Shown: positions 11,009 through 31,900 of the stretch, piece by piece
Position numbering within the stretch: position 1 is the stretch's first letter
How the letters are laid out: every line of letters begins with the position of its first letter
Source of the DNA: Anthopleura xanthogrammica
Taxonomy: Eukaryota; Cnidaria; Anthozoa; Actiniaria; Actiniidae
NCBI GenBank assembly: GCA_964019055.1
Contig: OZ025214.1
Span: 4,268,858-4,332,857, forward strand
Length of the DNA: 64,000 nt
Direction of reading: 5' to 3'
Notes under the pieces: model-generated
The model's database searches: none
What the model was told of the DNA's origin: nothing
What the model saw: only the letters and a program-made list of their open reading frames with translations
Program-made: the position numbers and the translations under genes

Positions 11009-11422
11009 TTGAAAATTTTTGATTTGTTCTGAAATGTTTTGCAATGAATTGAAACGGAAACCTTATATCGCGGTATACTATGGAGTATTGTATTTGCCCC
11101 TCCCCCCTCCCCCAGGTAAATATGGGGCAAAGCCTAGTGCAAAGTTGATTTCATATGTACCCTTCATTGGGCGATAGGGCAAATATGGGGGCAAAAACGG
11201 TCACAATGTGTCCCCACTGGGTAAACGTGTCTAAACTATGGGCAAATATGTAACATATTTACCCATGTGTTCAGATACATGACAAATCAATGGCAAATAC
11301 ATTACAAATTTACCCCGACCTTTAACTGCATAGGCAAATGTATGGGCAAATATAGAGCACCATATTTGCCCAACGTTTGCCAGGTGGACATATAATGACC
11401 AAATCCATTATTTCGTCGAGTG

Positions 11423-14400
11423 AGACTAAATAATATTTCGAAAATATCTCGTTACTTATTTTAGTCGTGTTGACTTTTTCCCCATTTTGTGATTGAAAAC
11501 ATCCTCTTGAGCATGACTTCTTTCTTTACCATTCAAATCTCTTTTTGACTAAGAATATCGAGAAAACACCTGCCATTTTGTTAATTGAGAACAGTCCCTG
11601 GAGCATGACTTCTTTCCTTCCTTGTAAAATATATTTCTTACTTAGACAACACCTGTCATTCAGCCAATGACTAAATCCCACTTGCTGTGTTATCAAAGGT
11701 TTTTCTCCATAATTTTCCTGAAAATTAAGCAAAGAATGCCTGAGTTCTTACAAATTTATTAGCACTTTGCAATAGGCAATGTGCATCAAAGCTCACAAAG
11801 CACTCTGGGAAAGTGAGTTCTTTAAAAATGCAACAGGGAAATCAAAGGAACTATCAGAAAAAAATGACTGTTATTTTCGTCTACTGAAATCCTTTTATTT
11901 CCATAGAAAATGTCGGAGAAAAAATTGTCAGATGAATATTTAGAGGAGCCAAAAAAGCGTAAGAACTCACTTTCCCATCATGCTTTGTGCTATAATTTCG
12001 AGCTCATGCACATCGGCTATTGTTCTCACGGCTGTACGTGAGCACTCGAACATTTCATTTTGATAAATACTGCAAGGTTTATTTTGTCCTGTTTATGTTA
12101 TCGAGGTAATCTCTATAATTCCCTCACTATCTGCTTTCTAATATTTGACTTCATACGTACGAGTACAATCTTAAGACATTCTTTATATACAAGTTACTAC
12201 GTGATTAAAACTCCGATTTAATTTGCGATTTAGTCGTGTCCTGACAGATTGCCCCAGATAGATCTAGATTGCTTTAGGGCTCGACAAAATTTGTATGAAA
12301 TGTTTTACTAAGAAAAATAGGTGAGTTCACCCTCAATGAAAAAATACCGCGGAATTTTCCATAATTGTCCGAGCAATTTGTCTTCAGATAGATAAAATCT
12401 ATGAAATTTATTTACCACTGTTATTAGCATTGTAAAGATATCTAATTTGCGGCTAGCTAGCTGCCGCCAAAACAAATCAAAAGTTCCTAATATAAAGCTC
12501 AAATTTAATATTTTACTGTACAATTGTTCACAATATGTCCAATACTATGCATCAGCACTATATCTTGTATACTGGGATGCCAAACCAAAGTATATATTAC
12601 AAATTTGTTCACGATATACCTCGTATATCGCGAACTATATCTCCTTTATTTGATATTTCAGATAATCATAATCTAAAAAAAATATCTATCACTGTTATTA
12701 GTATTATGAAGATAATTTGGGGCTGCCAAAATCTCAAAGGAAAAAAATCCGGTAACACAGATAAAGGTGTTCATAATACGTCTTGTAGACTGTGCATCAT
12801 TTCACATATATTTGCCTTTCGATAACATCTAAGATAATTTAGAGTTAAAATACTGAGCATCCAAGAGAATACGGATGATATATAGATTAACTTCCAGGTA
12901 AGTTGTCAGTCAATGAAAAAAGAATCCCACACATTCTTTACCATATCAGTAGAATTCACTGACTAGAACTTATATTTTGAGCGAAAAAAGATAAAGTACA
13001 CTGTCAAAGGAGTCAAAAATGACCCCAGGGTTTATCTCAATGATTCATGATAACTTTCTTCTAAACAATGATAAAAATCTCTGGTTAGCTTATCTTTTTG
13101 TTAGGCGTATACTCGAAGTCAAGGACACACTTTAGTCAATGTCTTAAGATAGTTTTGAGTTCTTTCTGAACTCTTTTTTTATTATGTGGACTCGGATTAC
13201 CAACACCTGATTCTTGAAAGATACACTTCCGCGCAAATGCAACGCAGAATGACGCAAATTTTCCCTCTAACGGCGCATATGTCGAAAATGAAATTGTTTG
13301 TTGGGTCGGGTTTAATGCCAAACTTTCATGTGCCTGTTCATGACATCACAGGTTCCGCCCCTAAAGAAGTGCGCCAATCTTTCATCTTTGATTTTTAGCG
13401 GACAAGCGCCGCTCAAAATACCCGCTTGCGCACGCGGTAAAACTAAAGCATGCGTTTTGTTGTAAGCCAAAAAAGGTCAACTCAAACGGGGAACAAAGAA
13501 AAAAGTTTTTTTTCTGTTGTGTTCTTCCCTCGGTTTTGGTCTTTAGCGCTCTTGCGTTTTATAGGCAATGTTTCCTTGCAATTTGTCTCCAACCTGTCAC
13601 GGCCCGACCGGAGGAGTGTGTTATTTTTTTATATATATTTTTATTTTGAGATTTGCCCGCAGGCTGGTGCTGTACAATAGGACACGAGTTCCCCTTCGAG
13701 GTACATTGCACCAATTCCCAACCCATTAAAACTCCCATACCCATCCCACAATCAACCCATTAAGAAATGTGTTGCGTTACACTTGATAGTTTCAAATCGT
13801 TGGCGTAACGACAAGCTACCGGAAGAGTGTAGTGCGTTACACTAGGCAAAGTTTCAAAAAGTTGGCGCAACAGTCCACCTAAAGTTTGCGAAAACTTTGC
13901 AAAGTTGCGAGACGAGTTTAAACTTTATATAAGTCTCAACGTCATTATTTATCAGTTCAATTTTTATTTTACTTTATCAGTACGATTCATTTATTCGTTA
14001 CGAAAATTATTTCAATTCTTGTTGTTTTTTTTTTAACTTACAAACCTTTTAAAGTTATTGGTGTATTTTTTTGGTTTTTATTTTTGCACACACGTTTTGT
14101 ATGACGCACCAAAACAGCTGCAGGAAATGACTCAACCATTCCTGCATTCCATCACACTTGAACGATCCTAAACAAAGACAATACAAGCGCGTTGATTGGT
14201 CGAAAGGTCACGAATCAAGCACATTATCACGTATTCAGAACTGTAGTGTCTATATTCCCTCGGGAACACAGTGAAGTAAAGCTCTGTTCCTTTGGGAGTT
14301 GAATTCGGCTATTCTGACTGGATCTCGAGTTATCCAGGAACAAAGACCTAAGGTTACTTCATTCATGATGGACTACGGGGTTTAAACAAACGTAAAACAG

Positions 14401-14538
14401 TTCGACCGGCGCGAAAACTGGCTTAGACGTGGTCACTAACGATACGAACAAAACTTGAAGTCACTCGGTATATATTTTGAAACGCGCTGGTAATCGCTCC
14501 AAGAGCTGTTCATTTGGCGCGATTTTCGAGTCTCAGAA
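11423..14538. other. gene-free stretch upstream of COE/EBF
   Basis: No exon was recognised. About 13765-13880 holds two related copies of a GTGTTGCG/TGCGTTACAC...GTTTCAAA...GTTGGCG unit of roughly 75 bases. The last several hundred bases before 14539 are less AT-rich and presumably contain the promoter and 5' UTR of the COE gene. A GGCGCGATTTTCG stretch lies close upstream of the start codon. Confidence 0.5.
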
Positions 14539-21031
<6,493 letters not shown>

Positions 21032-21710
21032 GACAAGTCAAGAAAATATGTATTTATCATCCATATTTTATACTTTTACTGCATCTCATAGTAATGACTA
21101 CCTTGGATCAAAGCTTGAGATCTGATTTGATTCGACCCATTTAGATCACAAGTGCATGCCTCGGGCTCATTAATACTCAAGTATAAGCATCTATATATTA
21201 CACTTGACAGTCATCTCAAAACGCGCAGTGTTCTAATTGACCTACGCGCGACACACCAACGCAAAAGCATTTGGATCGTAAACATCCATTTTCTCGCGCT
21301 TGTTTGTTCACCTTTACCGAATGTAGTGTTGAACTAGCGGTAAAATAGTTTCCAAGGACACATTTTTTTTTATTGAACGACGACAAAATAGACAACATGA
21401 TAGGCAAAGCAATAATGCGCAGCATAAAAAGACTATTCTGAGAAAATTATCATTTATTGAAATTGAGTAATTTATTATTATTTAGTGTTGAATTGGGTGA
21501 TATCGACTGAATTACAGTCAAAATAATATATGATATAATGTATACATCCTGTAAAATATCGTTCTGGTGTTCTTAGAACGTTTTTTTTTTTCATATATTT
21601 TAAGGTTTGACAGCACATGCATGAGGTGTACAGAGGATGAAAGGGAGGAAGAAAAAGAGATAAGAAAGAGAAAAAGAGAGGGAGAGGGAGGAAGGAAGAA
21701 AGAAAGAAAG

Positions 21711-21753
<43 letters not shown>

Positions 21754-22905
21754 ACACAGTGACGTTTATCGGTATCCTTAGGGAAGCGCATTTTTCAACA
21801 AAAACAAAAGAAGATTTATCTTCAACGAATATGCAAAGCGTAACCTTGGTAACGCCCTACGTTACCCAGGTTAACACTTATCTTATAACAATTAATATTT
21901 AAAGTGTTTGAGCTACAAATTAATTTATAATAAATATCTATAAATTTTAAGAATCAACAATATATTTTGAACAAGAATTTCGTGGCTCGCTTATATTTTT
22001 TCGAAAGCAAAAAAAAGCCAATTTGATATTTTTGTACATAAAATTTCAATCCTTGCTCAAAAATATGTTGACTATTGATATTTTTATAGTTTTGCTAAAT
22101 AGACGAATGAAAAGTATCTCCACTGTAAGCTTATTTATTTTTTGTATACGTGGTTTGAATTACATGCGTGAATTTATATATATGTAACAAAAAGATATTC
22201 TTATAGGACGAATAAAAGACAAAAAACAATAATATTGCTGAGTTCTGACTCGAATGCTGGGGGGAAAAAATCCATTCTTACGATGCGCGTTTTCTACATC
22301 TTCCCATTTTCTCTTCTTGGCCGTTGCCACCGATCTCTTCTGGCTACACATTGTCCAGACGCTGGCCCTTCCTTTGAGCGCTGCGTTCTTAGGCTGCCTC
22401 CTTTTCCGCGAGCACAAGCTTAAGAAGCACGACAAAAGCGTAGCGGTCAAATCTGGACTAGACCGCATATGATCCTTAGGGTCGTCACGCAAGCGTTGAG
22501 TGACGGGCCTAAGAATGTCTGCAAAGGGGGACGTGTGACGCGGTAGCCATGTTGGTAGCTGGAAGTTCGCCAGGATGAGCTTACCTGGAAACAAACTGAC
22601 TAGCCTTTGAAAATCAAAAGAGCCTTATGCAAAATTATATAACTTTGCGTAAACCCGCGCTCATTCAGATATAGATATCATTGAACATGTGAAATGCCAT
22701 GACTTGGTGTCTGTAGGAGAATCAGTTAACAAAAAAAATCTAGTAAAAAGGCCTCAGAATTTCTTGAGCTCAGTATTATTCCTTGAACTGACTGAGGGAT
22801 TCATGCCGAGTGGTGCATAAATGTTGGGTTTCCTTTGGCTAAATAGACCGAGTACGCCTGGTAGTCAGCTCTATCATATTTTATTTCATACCACAAGATG
22901 TCGCT
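21032..22905. other. gene-free stretch between COE and attractin
   Basis: This holds the COE 3' UTR (possible AATAAA near 21929), a GAAA/GGGA purine microsatellite at 21640-21755, and a locally GC-richer patch at about 22235-22590. That patch is open in two frames: a 72-codon hydrophobic frame on plus from 22254 and a 144-codon basic frame on minus ending at 22160. Neither resembles a family I know. Confidence 0.5.
21640..21755. repeat. (GAAA)n purine microsatellite
   Basis: A purine-only tract of GAAA, GAGG and GGGA units with about nine clean GAAA repeats at the end. The open frames across it on both strands are artefacts. Confidence 0.9.
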
Positions 22906-25900
22906 ATGCTAAATCTTAGTTTCTTTATTATTTTCTCTTTTTTATTCACCTTAAATACCCTAGTTTTTGTACATAGTAGTTTTTCTAAGCCTCCGCCATG
23001 TGATAGTTCGACCGGTTGTTCTTGTAGGCCTGGTTTTTGGGGAAAACATTGCCAGTTTTGTCGACTAAGGTAAGACGTTCTCTTCAAATATCGTCTCGCT
23101 TCAAAGCATTTTTTATTATTCTTAATTACAATTTCTTCTTCTAAATCAGCCCTTTCATAGTTTTACAATTTATTTAATTCATTAGAGAAGCTACGAGGAC
23201 AGAAATAAATGATAAAGGAGCGAGTTGAAAGTAGATTTTGTAACCATCCTTATTCGATAGGTAGTTCGTGCAAATGCTTGGCACGGAAGTTATCAAATTT
23301 AACAAAATCGCTTTACAGCTGTCTAAATATTTATCTCGTCTTTAAAATCAAGACTACCTCTACTGTTACTATTTCTCAGTCAGGTTCGTGAGTTTATCGA
23401 TTGAGTTTTACGTTCTATGTTGGTTTTCGGAAGGATTCATATAATTTTACTCACAAGAATCTGTTAGCTCATTAAGCGATGCAATATTAAAATACTCTAA
23501 TTGGATAAGTATATAAGCTTAGCTATCGAGTAACATTCTTTTAACAAAATTTAAACTGCTCACAGAATCACTATTTTGTTACCCTACGAAAATATATTTC
23601 AAATATATTTAAGATCGTTTAAAATTGTTTTGAATGTGAAAATAAAGACGTGTGTCAGCTTGATGTATTGTGAATAAATTCACTTTGTAAAGACGTCATT
23701 GTAGTGAAGGAGCGAGCTCAGTCACACGTAAAAAGGAAAACAATAAGGTGTTGATTGATATGGAAGTAAATTCCATCTATGTTTTAGGGCAAATTTTGTA
23801 TTATTTGTTTTTAATTTAAGGTAAGAAAGTTGGTAATTATCCAGGGATTTCAATAGATTTTTCATATTTGGGTCCTATAGGGCTCATGTAAATGTTCACA
23901 TTGGGGTTTCGAAGTATTGTGTTATATGGCAATCCATTTTTAGGAAGCCTTAGTCAACACAATTGGTTCCTGAAGGACATTTAATTGCATTTTTTGGTAT
24001 ACTGAAATACAATAAAAAAGTTAATTAAAATTGAATGAACATTTTTTCCCTTTTACTACAGATTAACCAGAGATACAGGAACTATATCAGATGGTCCACA
24101 GAATTACGCGGAAGCATCAAAATGTGCTTGGCTCATAGAAACTTCTAGGTATGTAGCTTTTTCGAAAAAGGTTGAAGGGGCAAACAGCGAATGCCGATCG
24201 CTGATTACCGATTGCACGACTAAAAGGAACTGCGGGATAAGAAGAATTGCTTCGCATCCAATCTTAAACAATGCCTGCACCATTCAGTCTAGACCTTCAA
24301 TGGCTTGTTCATCTTGTGAATTTTCAATTGAAAAAGTCTCATTTAACTTGGTTATTTTACCTCACCAATCAACAATACCAATAGGTTTATACGTAGAAAG
24401 GCCATTTAGTTTGGGCTTGATGTTCTCTCATTTCAGACCAAGCAATTTCATTTAATATTATTTTTTTGTTCACCAGTAATTTTTCTCTCACACTTACAGT
24501 TTATTTGTCAAACAGCCCATTTACTGATAGTAACTTCTATTAGGATAGTGATAAATTGTTAATTAGATGACAGTCTTGCAGTATAATCGTCTCACAGGTT
24601 GGTTTAACAGCAGCTATATTATAAGGCCAGTAACAATGCAATGTTTTGGCATGACAAGATATTTCATTTCCCCAAGGAGGAAATTTCTTTATTATTTTGT
24701 TCATTAGTTGACAGTTTTGCAGTATATCCTCTCATTGAGCAGTTTCGCCCCACCCATGTTTAAGAGCAGGAACAATGCAGGGATTTCAGAATGAGCCGGC
24801 GGCCACCGGAGCTCCAGCAGTTGCTTCAATGTTAACCCCCAGCTCCTTTTTTTTTCTATTAAAAAATTATCGGGTCTATAAAGAAATTGTCGGGTCACAG
24901 GCAGTTACTTCAGACTTACGACCACCTACTCCAAAACATTCTGAAAGCCCTGTGATGCAATGTTTTTTTTTTGCATGATAGGAGATTTCATTTTCCCAAG
25001 GAGGAAATAATTCTATTTCTATTGTTGTTTTAACCTATACAACTGACTGCTGTGAAACCACTGTGTTGGTCATCATTTTTATTTCTGCTGCAATTAAAAA
25101 CACCCACTTACTCATTCAATAGTTGATTAATTGTTCAGTTATTTGACTCTATATCTGAACTAACTGTTCATTCAAAAGAAATAACAGGCTTTCTGAAGAT
25201 TGCTCATAATCAGGCAGACACATTAATCTAATTTATAAGGCTGTTTATATCTCATAGGGCCAATAGTACCATTGAACTAGATTTAGAACAATTTGCCACA
25301 GAATGCTCTTGGGATCATCTCTACATTTATGGTGGAAATTCAATACATGCACCGTTATTGGGAACATTAAGGTAGGTACAGTATAAGTGTTAAATATATA
25401 AGAAATAAAACGGCTTCTAATCAGAGGTTTCAATGATATTTTGTAGTAGATGAATGGTATTCAAATTTAGGCATCTGTGTCCACTAAATGTACTTCTTAT
25501 TCCTTGCGACTGATTCATAAAATAGTCACCTTCTAAATTGAAAACCTCTGTTATATTGAACTTCTATTCTTTACAGCAGTTTTCAATATATATTAGGGGA
25601 ATATGGTAGTTGACGATAAAATTTTTTTTTTGCTGCGTTCAATCAAAAATGGTTTACTCAGTTAATGTACCTTTCATATTTTTGACTGGCTTCAGTGTCA
25701 AGAAAAACTAAATTCTAATGGGCAGATTGCAATTTCTGAGTTTAAATAATACTGAAAATGTCTGTAATAAAGCAACTTGTCAGGAAGTGCTGAAAGTGCT
25801 GAAGTGCTGAAAGCATGAATAAATGTAAAGAGAACCAGGCAGCTTCAAGCTCTGGGCTGTTATACCTTGTACCCTCAGTCTCATTTTATCATTATGATAA

Positions 25901-28900
25901 TTCTTTTTTTTTTATATATTTATTTAAGTGGAAAAAAATACTTACAAACTTTGAATCCTTTGGCAAATGTGTAGTCAAAATCTAGAAAAAAGACATTTTT
26001 TATACTGTACATCTTTTAAATGCATGTTTATACTTAATGCATTTTTCATATTTTTAATAGATTGTAGTTCTTGGTAGTTTTATTATAGTTTTTATAATAA
26101 TTGAGGTAAATCACTAGTCCCAAGGTCTTTTTCCCACTAGTTCACAACAAACCTTCACTAGTCTGAGACTAGTAGATGTATATTAGTGTCGATCCCTGAA
26201 TCATATATATATATACTGTATATATAATTGTATACCTTTTTTTATCATTACAGTGGATTAATTAGAGATCAAAGCATTCATGAGGTGGCCAAGGAACCAA
26301 TCAGACATCTTCGAATCAATTCCAACACAGCATTCTTGTATTTCTACAGTGATGCCAACTATGTTCTTACAGGTTTCAATATCAAATACAGGTGAGGTTC
26401 AAGTCTTTCACTATTGTAAATCAAACATTTTAGTAATAAACCTAACCTTATTGTTAATTATTTGGTGAAGAATGACATGAGAAGGATAAGGAGACAGTGT
26501 TGTTTGACTTTAGCTTGGACATCATGTTTTCCCATTTCAGACCATGTGTCATTTCCTAGAATATCCTTTCTTAGTTTTAATGGTTTCATGTAAAAAGACA
26601 TACAAATATGTATACAGCTCAAATGAAGCTCCTGCCTGGAAATTGGATTTCCCCCCAAGAACAATTAGCCGATGAAACATAATTTTTTATTGCTAAAGAA
26701 TCTTTATTCTCAATAGGATGACACATGGTCCAAAATGGACAAACATTATGCCCAAATTAATAAGCTCAAGTCTATTTTTTAATAAAAAATGTGAAAATAA
26801 AGCGAAACAACTTATTAGGTCAATTTAACCACTATCTCAAGCTGGCGTAGACGAGTTGGCGTAGGCGAGTTGTCTGGATTCCTTTTCTGTGAGGTTCACC
26901 TCACACACTACCAATACATTCTATATTAATTTTATAACATAAAACACTCAACTCACATATTGATCTTTGTGGAGGAAGGAAAAAAATGGTTAAAATTAAT
27001 TTTTAATGCTATTATCATCACACTTAAAAGCTCTATAGAGAAAAAAGTTATAAGGCCATGACAAGCTCTTCTGATTCATTTTGAAAATGTTCTTTAAACT
27101 TCTCTTCTTATCTGTCTACAACTGACAGCAAAGTAGACCTCATGTTGATCATAGAACAGCTTGATTTTGGCTACAATATAATTAAACTTCCTGTGAGCAG
27201 TTTGGGTTGCCATGGCACTTATACCCTGCATATTCTTCACTTTCTAAATGTTTATCTCTGTCACAATAAATCTCTTCAGTTGGAGAAAACTCTAACTTCT
27301 TCTTTGTACCTTTATAAGAATATTGACTAATAGCTCAAGTGTTTTTCTATTGATGTATCCAACCCTTCAATAACTATATCTTTTTTTATCTTTTTCTAGA
27401 GTAACAAATGACTGTTCCTCCAAGTGCAGTAACCATGGTTACTGTGGTTCCCATGGTAACTGTATTTGTGATCCAGGATGGACTGGTTCAAGTTGTAAGA
27501 TTGCATCATGCCTAATGAACTGCCTTAGTGGCATGTGCAACAATGTTACAAGACAGTGTGAAGGATGTAATTATGGCTTTACTGGTTAGTAATCATTGCT
27601 GTTATGGCATAGACCCTATGAAAAAAGAGTAAAACACTGGAAACTAGCACCATGAATGATAAATGATTTCAAAAATATAATCGATTATGAGAGAAAGCAT
27701 ATCTAAATCAGTAATTTGGTAGAATTCTATTGTTATATATTAAGTCACTTCAGAGTTATAAGCATTTAAAGGGTACCAAAAACATGTAAACGAGGCTGAT
27801 AAAATAATTTGCATCATGAAGGGGGGTCAGGTAATGGGAAACATGACATGCCTAATTTTGCACCAGCCTCTCCCCACTCTAAAAATGACTGTGGGATTAG
27901 TTGAACATCTGTCTGTTATACAAGAAGTCATGAGTTCAAGCTCTGTGCAAACAACACTTGTGGTCATAAATATCTGAGTAACAGAAGCTTCTCTTGCTGT
28001 AATAACATGGACTTGAATAATTACCTGAAGTCTGAATATTCAACAATTGCTTGGTTTCACTTGACGTCATGAATTTCTTGGCTCATGTGGAATGTTCATC
28101 AGCTGAATTGCAAATTTTCAATAGAATTTGTCCTTATTGATAGCACATTGGGTTTAGTGTTTGACCATCATTTGGAGCAGTCTATAATGAGATTCAAAGA
28201 CTTTTATCAGCTGATTGCAATCCAGCAATAACTAAAAAATATAATTTGTTTTCTTTAAGGGCCATCATGTAACATCACACGCAGTTCTGGATACTGGACT
28301 CATGTGCCTGCTACTAATCAGAGTGAGTTTTTCTATTTGGTTAAAATACACTGTATGAGAAAAAAAACAAAAAAAAAACCTTAACTTCCTTAAACATTGT
28401 ACTTGATTAAAAGATGTGAATTATGTTTCTTCAAGGTAAGTTTTCTCAGAAAAAATACTGAATTCCAGGCAGGACTTAAACCCAAGGCCTTCTAGTTGCT
28501 AGTCAGATGCCACTAACTGAGCTACTGTAGCTCATGTTGGTGAGCATGCAAGGTCTAGATGGTACTTAATCCTGGTCACTGGGTATAAATATTTTCCAAG
28601 CACAAAACACACCGTAATGATGTACTTATGATTGATTGTCAGAATATAAAAGTCAGAAAACTAAGTTGTAAAACTTTCTTTTTCTTTGTGTCATTTGTAG
28701 AAGTGATGACAGGGCGAGCTTCACATACCTCCAGTGTTATTGGAGATTGGATTTGGGTGTACGGAGGTTATGCTATGGACAATACTCCATTTAATGATCT
28801 TATCAGGTAACCTATTCATTGGGGACTGCAGAGAGGGAGTGTCTGGGGGATGCGGGCTTTAACCTCTCTTTCTTGGCTAAAAGCCACTAAATTTTCACAT

Positions 28901-31900
28901 CTGAGCCCCTCCCCTTTTAGTTTTATAGACAGAATATACAGTCATACGAGTCTACCATATTATCAAATCTTACACTAAACTTAAATCAATCTTTTTTTAT
29001 GGCATAGATGCTTATGATTTATAAAATTGATATTTCATTTTGACAGATATCGTATATCACAAAACACATGGGAAGTTGTTACACCAGATGTTTCACCAAG
29101 GCAACGGTATGGACATTCAATGATTGAGGTCAATGTAAGTATATACCTGTTGTTGCTTGAGCTAGAACTGTTCATAATTTATTGGTTGGGGAAGCATGGC
29201 AAGTTGTAGAATTCTACTTAGTAGTTATGAAATGTTCTGCCACTCCCTAAGTATAACAGCACTGCACAGCTAGCCCATTTTTTTTTCTTTTAAGATTCAC
29301 ATACCCCTTCTCTGGCTAATAAATGAATCCTCCCAAGTTCTCTTACTAGTAGAAAGATGTTCTTTCCTGCTCTAAATCCCAAGAATATCTTTTATTAAAA
29401 ACTCATGACAATTTTCTTGTTGTTAGGAAACCATTGTTGTTTTTGGAGGCATTGTTGACAAAAAGACGGTTGGTGAGTTGTGGAAGTTTAACACCAGGAC
29501 AAGACAGTGGAGTAAAGAGTGGGTGTCTGTCCAAAGTGATGACCCTGTCGCAGTGGCTGGACACACAGCAACACTTGTTGGTAACAAAATGGTTGTTATT
29601 TTTGGTTATGGACCCAAGGAAGGATATACGCAGAGGGTACAAGTGTTGGATTTAGGTGAGCCATTTAGATATAAAGTATTAAAAGTTAGTCAAATTATAA
29701 TTGATAAATTGGCAGGTCGATAAATTGATAGTAGGCCTATGGATGTTGCCACAGACTTGTATGGTATAGTTGTCATAGCAACAGAAGGGGTGCAGGGAAT
29801 GAAGGGTAGTATAGAGGAAGTACACTCAGCTCTCATCTCTGGGGTCTTGGGTTGGAATCCTGTACTCGGCATCATATGTGAGTAGGGTTTTCTCCAGGTT
29901 CTCTAGTTTTGCTACACAAAATCTAACTCACTTAATAAAACAATATGTCTTCAATTAATGGATAGTCCCATATACAGTCCCATGAAATAACAGCTGGTCA
30001 GTCGACGGTCATAATGACTAGCCAAATTAGTTTTAGCCCACTCATACCCCATTTCTGGCTCAATGTTACTGTTCAAGATGACTGGCAAGGCAAAGATTTG
30101 ACCAGACAAGCTTCAAATCTGGCCAGACATTGTTTGATGACCAGCTGTTATTTCAAACCCTGCACATACAAAGACATTCTAAATAAGATTTTTGTTTTTG
30201 TTTTTTTAGAAACAATGAGCTGGCAGTTATACAATATCAGTTCTCTAGTAGTGCGGGCCACTTTTGGACACAGCAGTGCATATGACTCAGTATCAGGGAT
30301 GATTTACATTCATGGAGGATACAGAGCGACTATCAGTAATAATGCTGAAATATCTAGTGATCTGTATGCATACATGCCATCCAAAAATAAATGGTGAGTT
30401 CATTGACAGGTGTATTTTTTGAACTTCTATCTTACATTTTCTCAGCTTTAAAAATATCTGTTCCGATATTACTCCCTCATGACACATACAACAGAGAACA
30501 CTCTGTGCGGTGGCAGGTTAAGGCCCACAACTCATGTTTGCAGTTTTGATAATATCTGTAACTATGAAAATCATTATTATTACAGACTGTTAAAATAATG
30601 TAGTATAATAATTAGTATAATAATTATTATGACTGTTTTATTACTTTCAGGCTAGTCCTTGTGAGTAGTGGCTACCCTCGTTTTCTTCATTCATCTGTTC
30701 TTCTTGGTAATCTCTTATTGGTGTTTGGTGGGAATACACACAATGATACAAGCGAGGCACAGAAAAAAACACGCTGTTACTCTCCTGATCTTATGATTTA
30801 TGACATGCGTAAGTAAAAAGATGCTATTTCCACGCACACTCAAAAAGTGTGTAATTGCTTACTATCAATAGATGTCACTTCCGGTAGCATCTCCGTTTTA
30901 AACGGCTTGGGGAATGTTGGAATGTTGTCTGTATATTTTGTTTTCTGGTTTCATGTTGTACAAAATAGTCAAATGGAATACTTTGAGGAGTTATTTTGAC
31001 ATGATTTGATTCAAGAATCACAAGTTGATCACAAGTCAACCATTGGTTGCCCCCCAGTCAAATCCAGAAAAGTCACGTGATTGATAGTAAGCAATTTGGT
31101 GAATAAAATATTTCTATGAGTCCTGCTCTATTTTGACTCCAATTATATCTTGAACCTGCTTGGGACCAGCGAAAAAGTTTGAAATGATGGGGCTTAAGGT
31201 GAATTATTGTAGTGATGCAAGGCATGAAACACAGGCTCAAGTTTGAGACAATGGACAGTTAGTCTTATCCAGGGTTCAGGATAACAGAACCTCACTGTGG
31301 AATCAAATTGAACGGTGGAAGGAAAATTGGAGAACCCAGAGAAAAACCCTCAAATCAAGGGAGAGACCCAATGAACCCTACTCTTATGACTTATGATGTC
31401 AAGTCCAGGAATCAAACCCCAGACCCCATAAGTGGGAGTCAAGCACACTATATATATCTTATTAGACATTTTAGAGTTGAATGCAGGGGGATATTTTCTT
31501 TGAGTCCTACAATGTTTATTTTGTAATTGTATTCTATTGTTACTTTAGGGTGTAATACCTGGACAAAAGTTCCAATCATGAAGTCTTTATCAAGCCAAGC
31601 TGCTCGGTTTGGGCATAGTGCTGTCAAAAATAATGGGTATGTGTTGCAGAACAAAGTTAACAATTCAGAAAATTATGGGCTCCTTGCATGTGACGTCAAA
31701 GCAGTTCAATTTGAAAGACAAAACAAATGAATTTCAATCTCCTGAAAATTGGAACCTGTTGTTTTGTCCTCCAAATTGAGCAGCATTCCGACGTGCTGCC
31801 AGGGTCTATACAGAGCTAAATATAGTAGCTGGTTATTGTGCCAGAAATGATGACAGGCTACATTGGACTTATTTGAAACATGTTACCAATCAATGTGACC

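Larger units (their letters stand above)
7463..11422. mobile_element. CACTA/EnSpm-like DNA transposon, about 3.96 kb, probably non-autonomous
   Basis: The left end at 7463 begins CACTTGACGAAATAATGG and the right end, read on the minus strand from 11422, begins CACTCGACGAAATAATGG. The arms match at 22 of 23 positions. The bases AGA flank both ends (7460-7462 and 11423-11425), a 3-bp target duplication. CACT-starting termini plus a 3-bp duplication are the signature of the CACTA (EnSpm) branch of the CMC superfamily. Repeated GGCAAATAT / TTTGCCC words fill both sub-terminal zones (7490-7650 and 11090-11390), as expected of transposase-binding repeats. Inside are a five-exon minus-strand gene (8459-10224), a frameshifted plus-strand zinc-knuckle-like fragment (10666-11008) and a 46-bp minisatellite (7732-8158). 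No DDE transposase domain is visible, so the copy is probably a deletion derivative. Confidence 0.75.
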
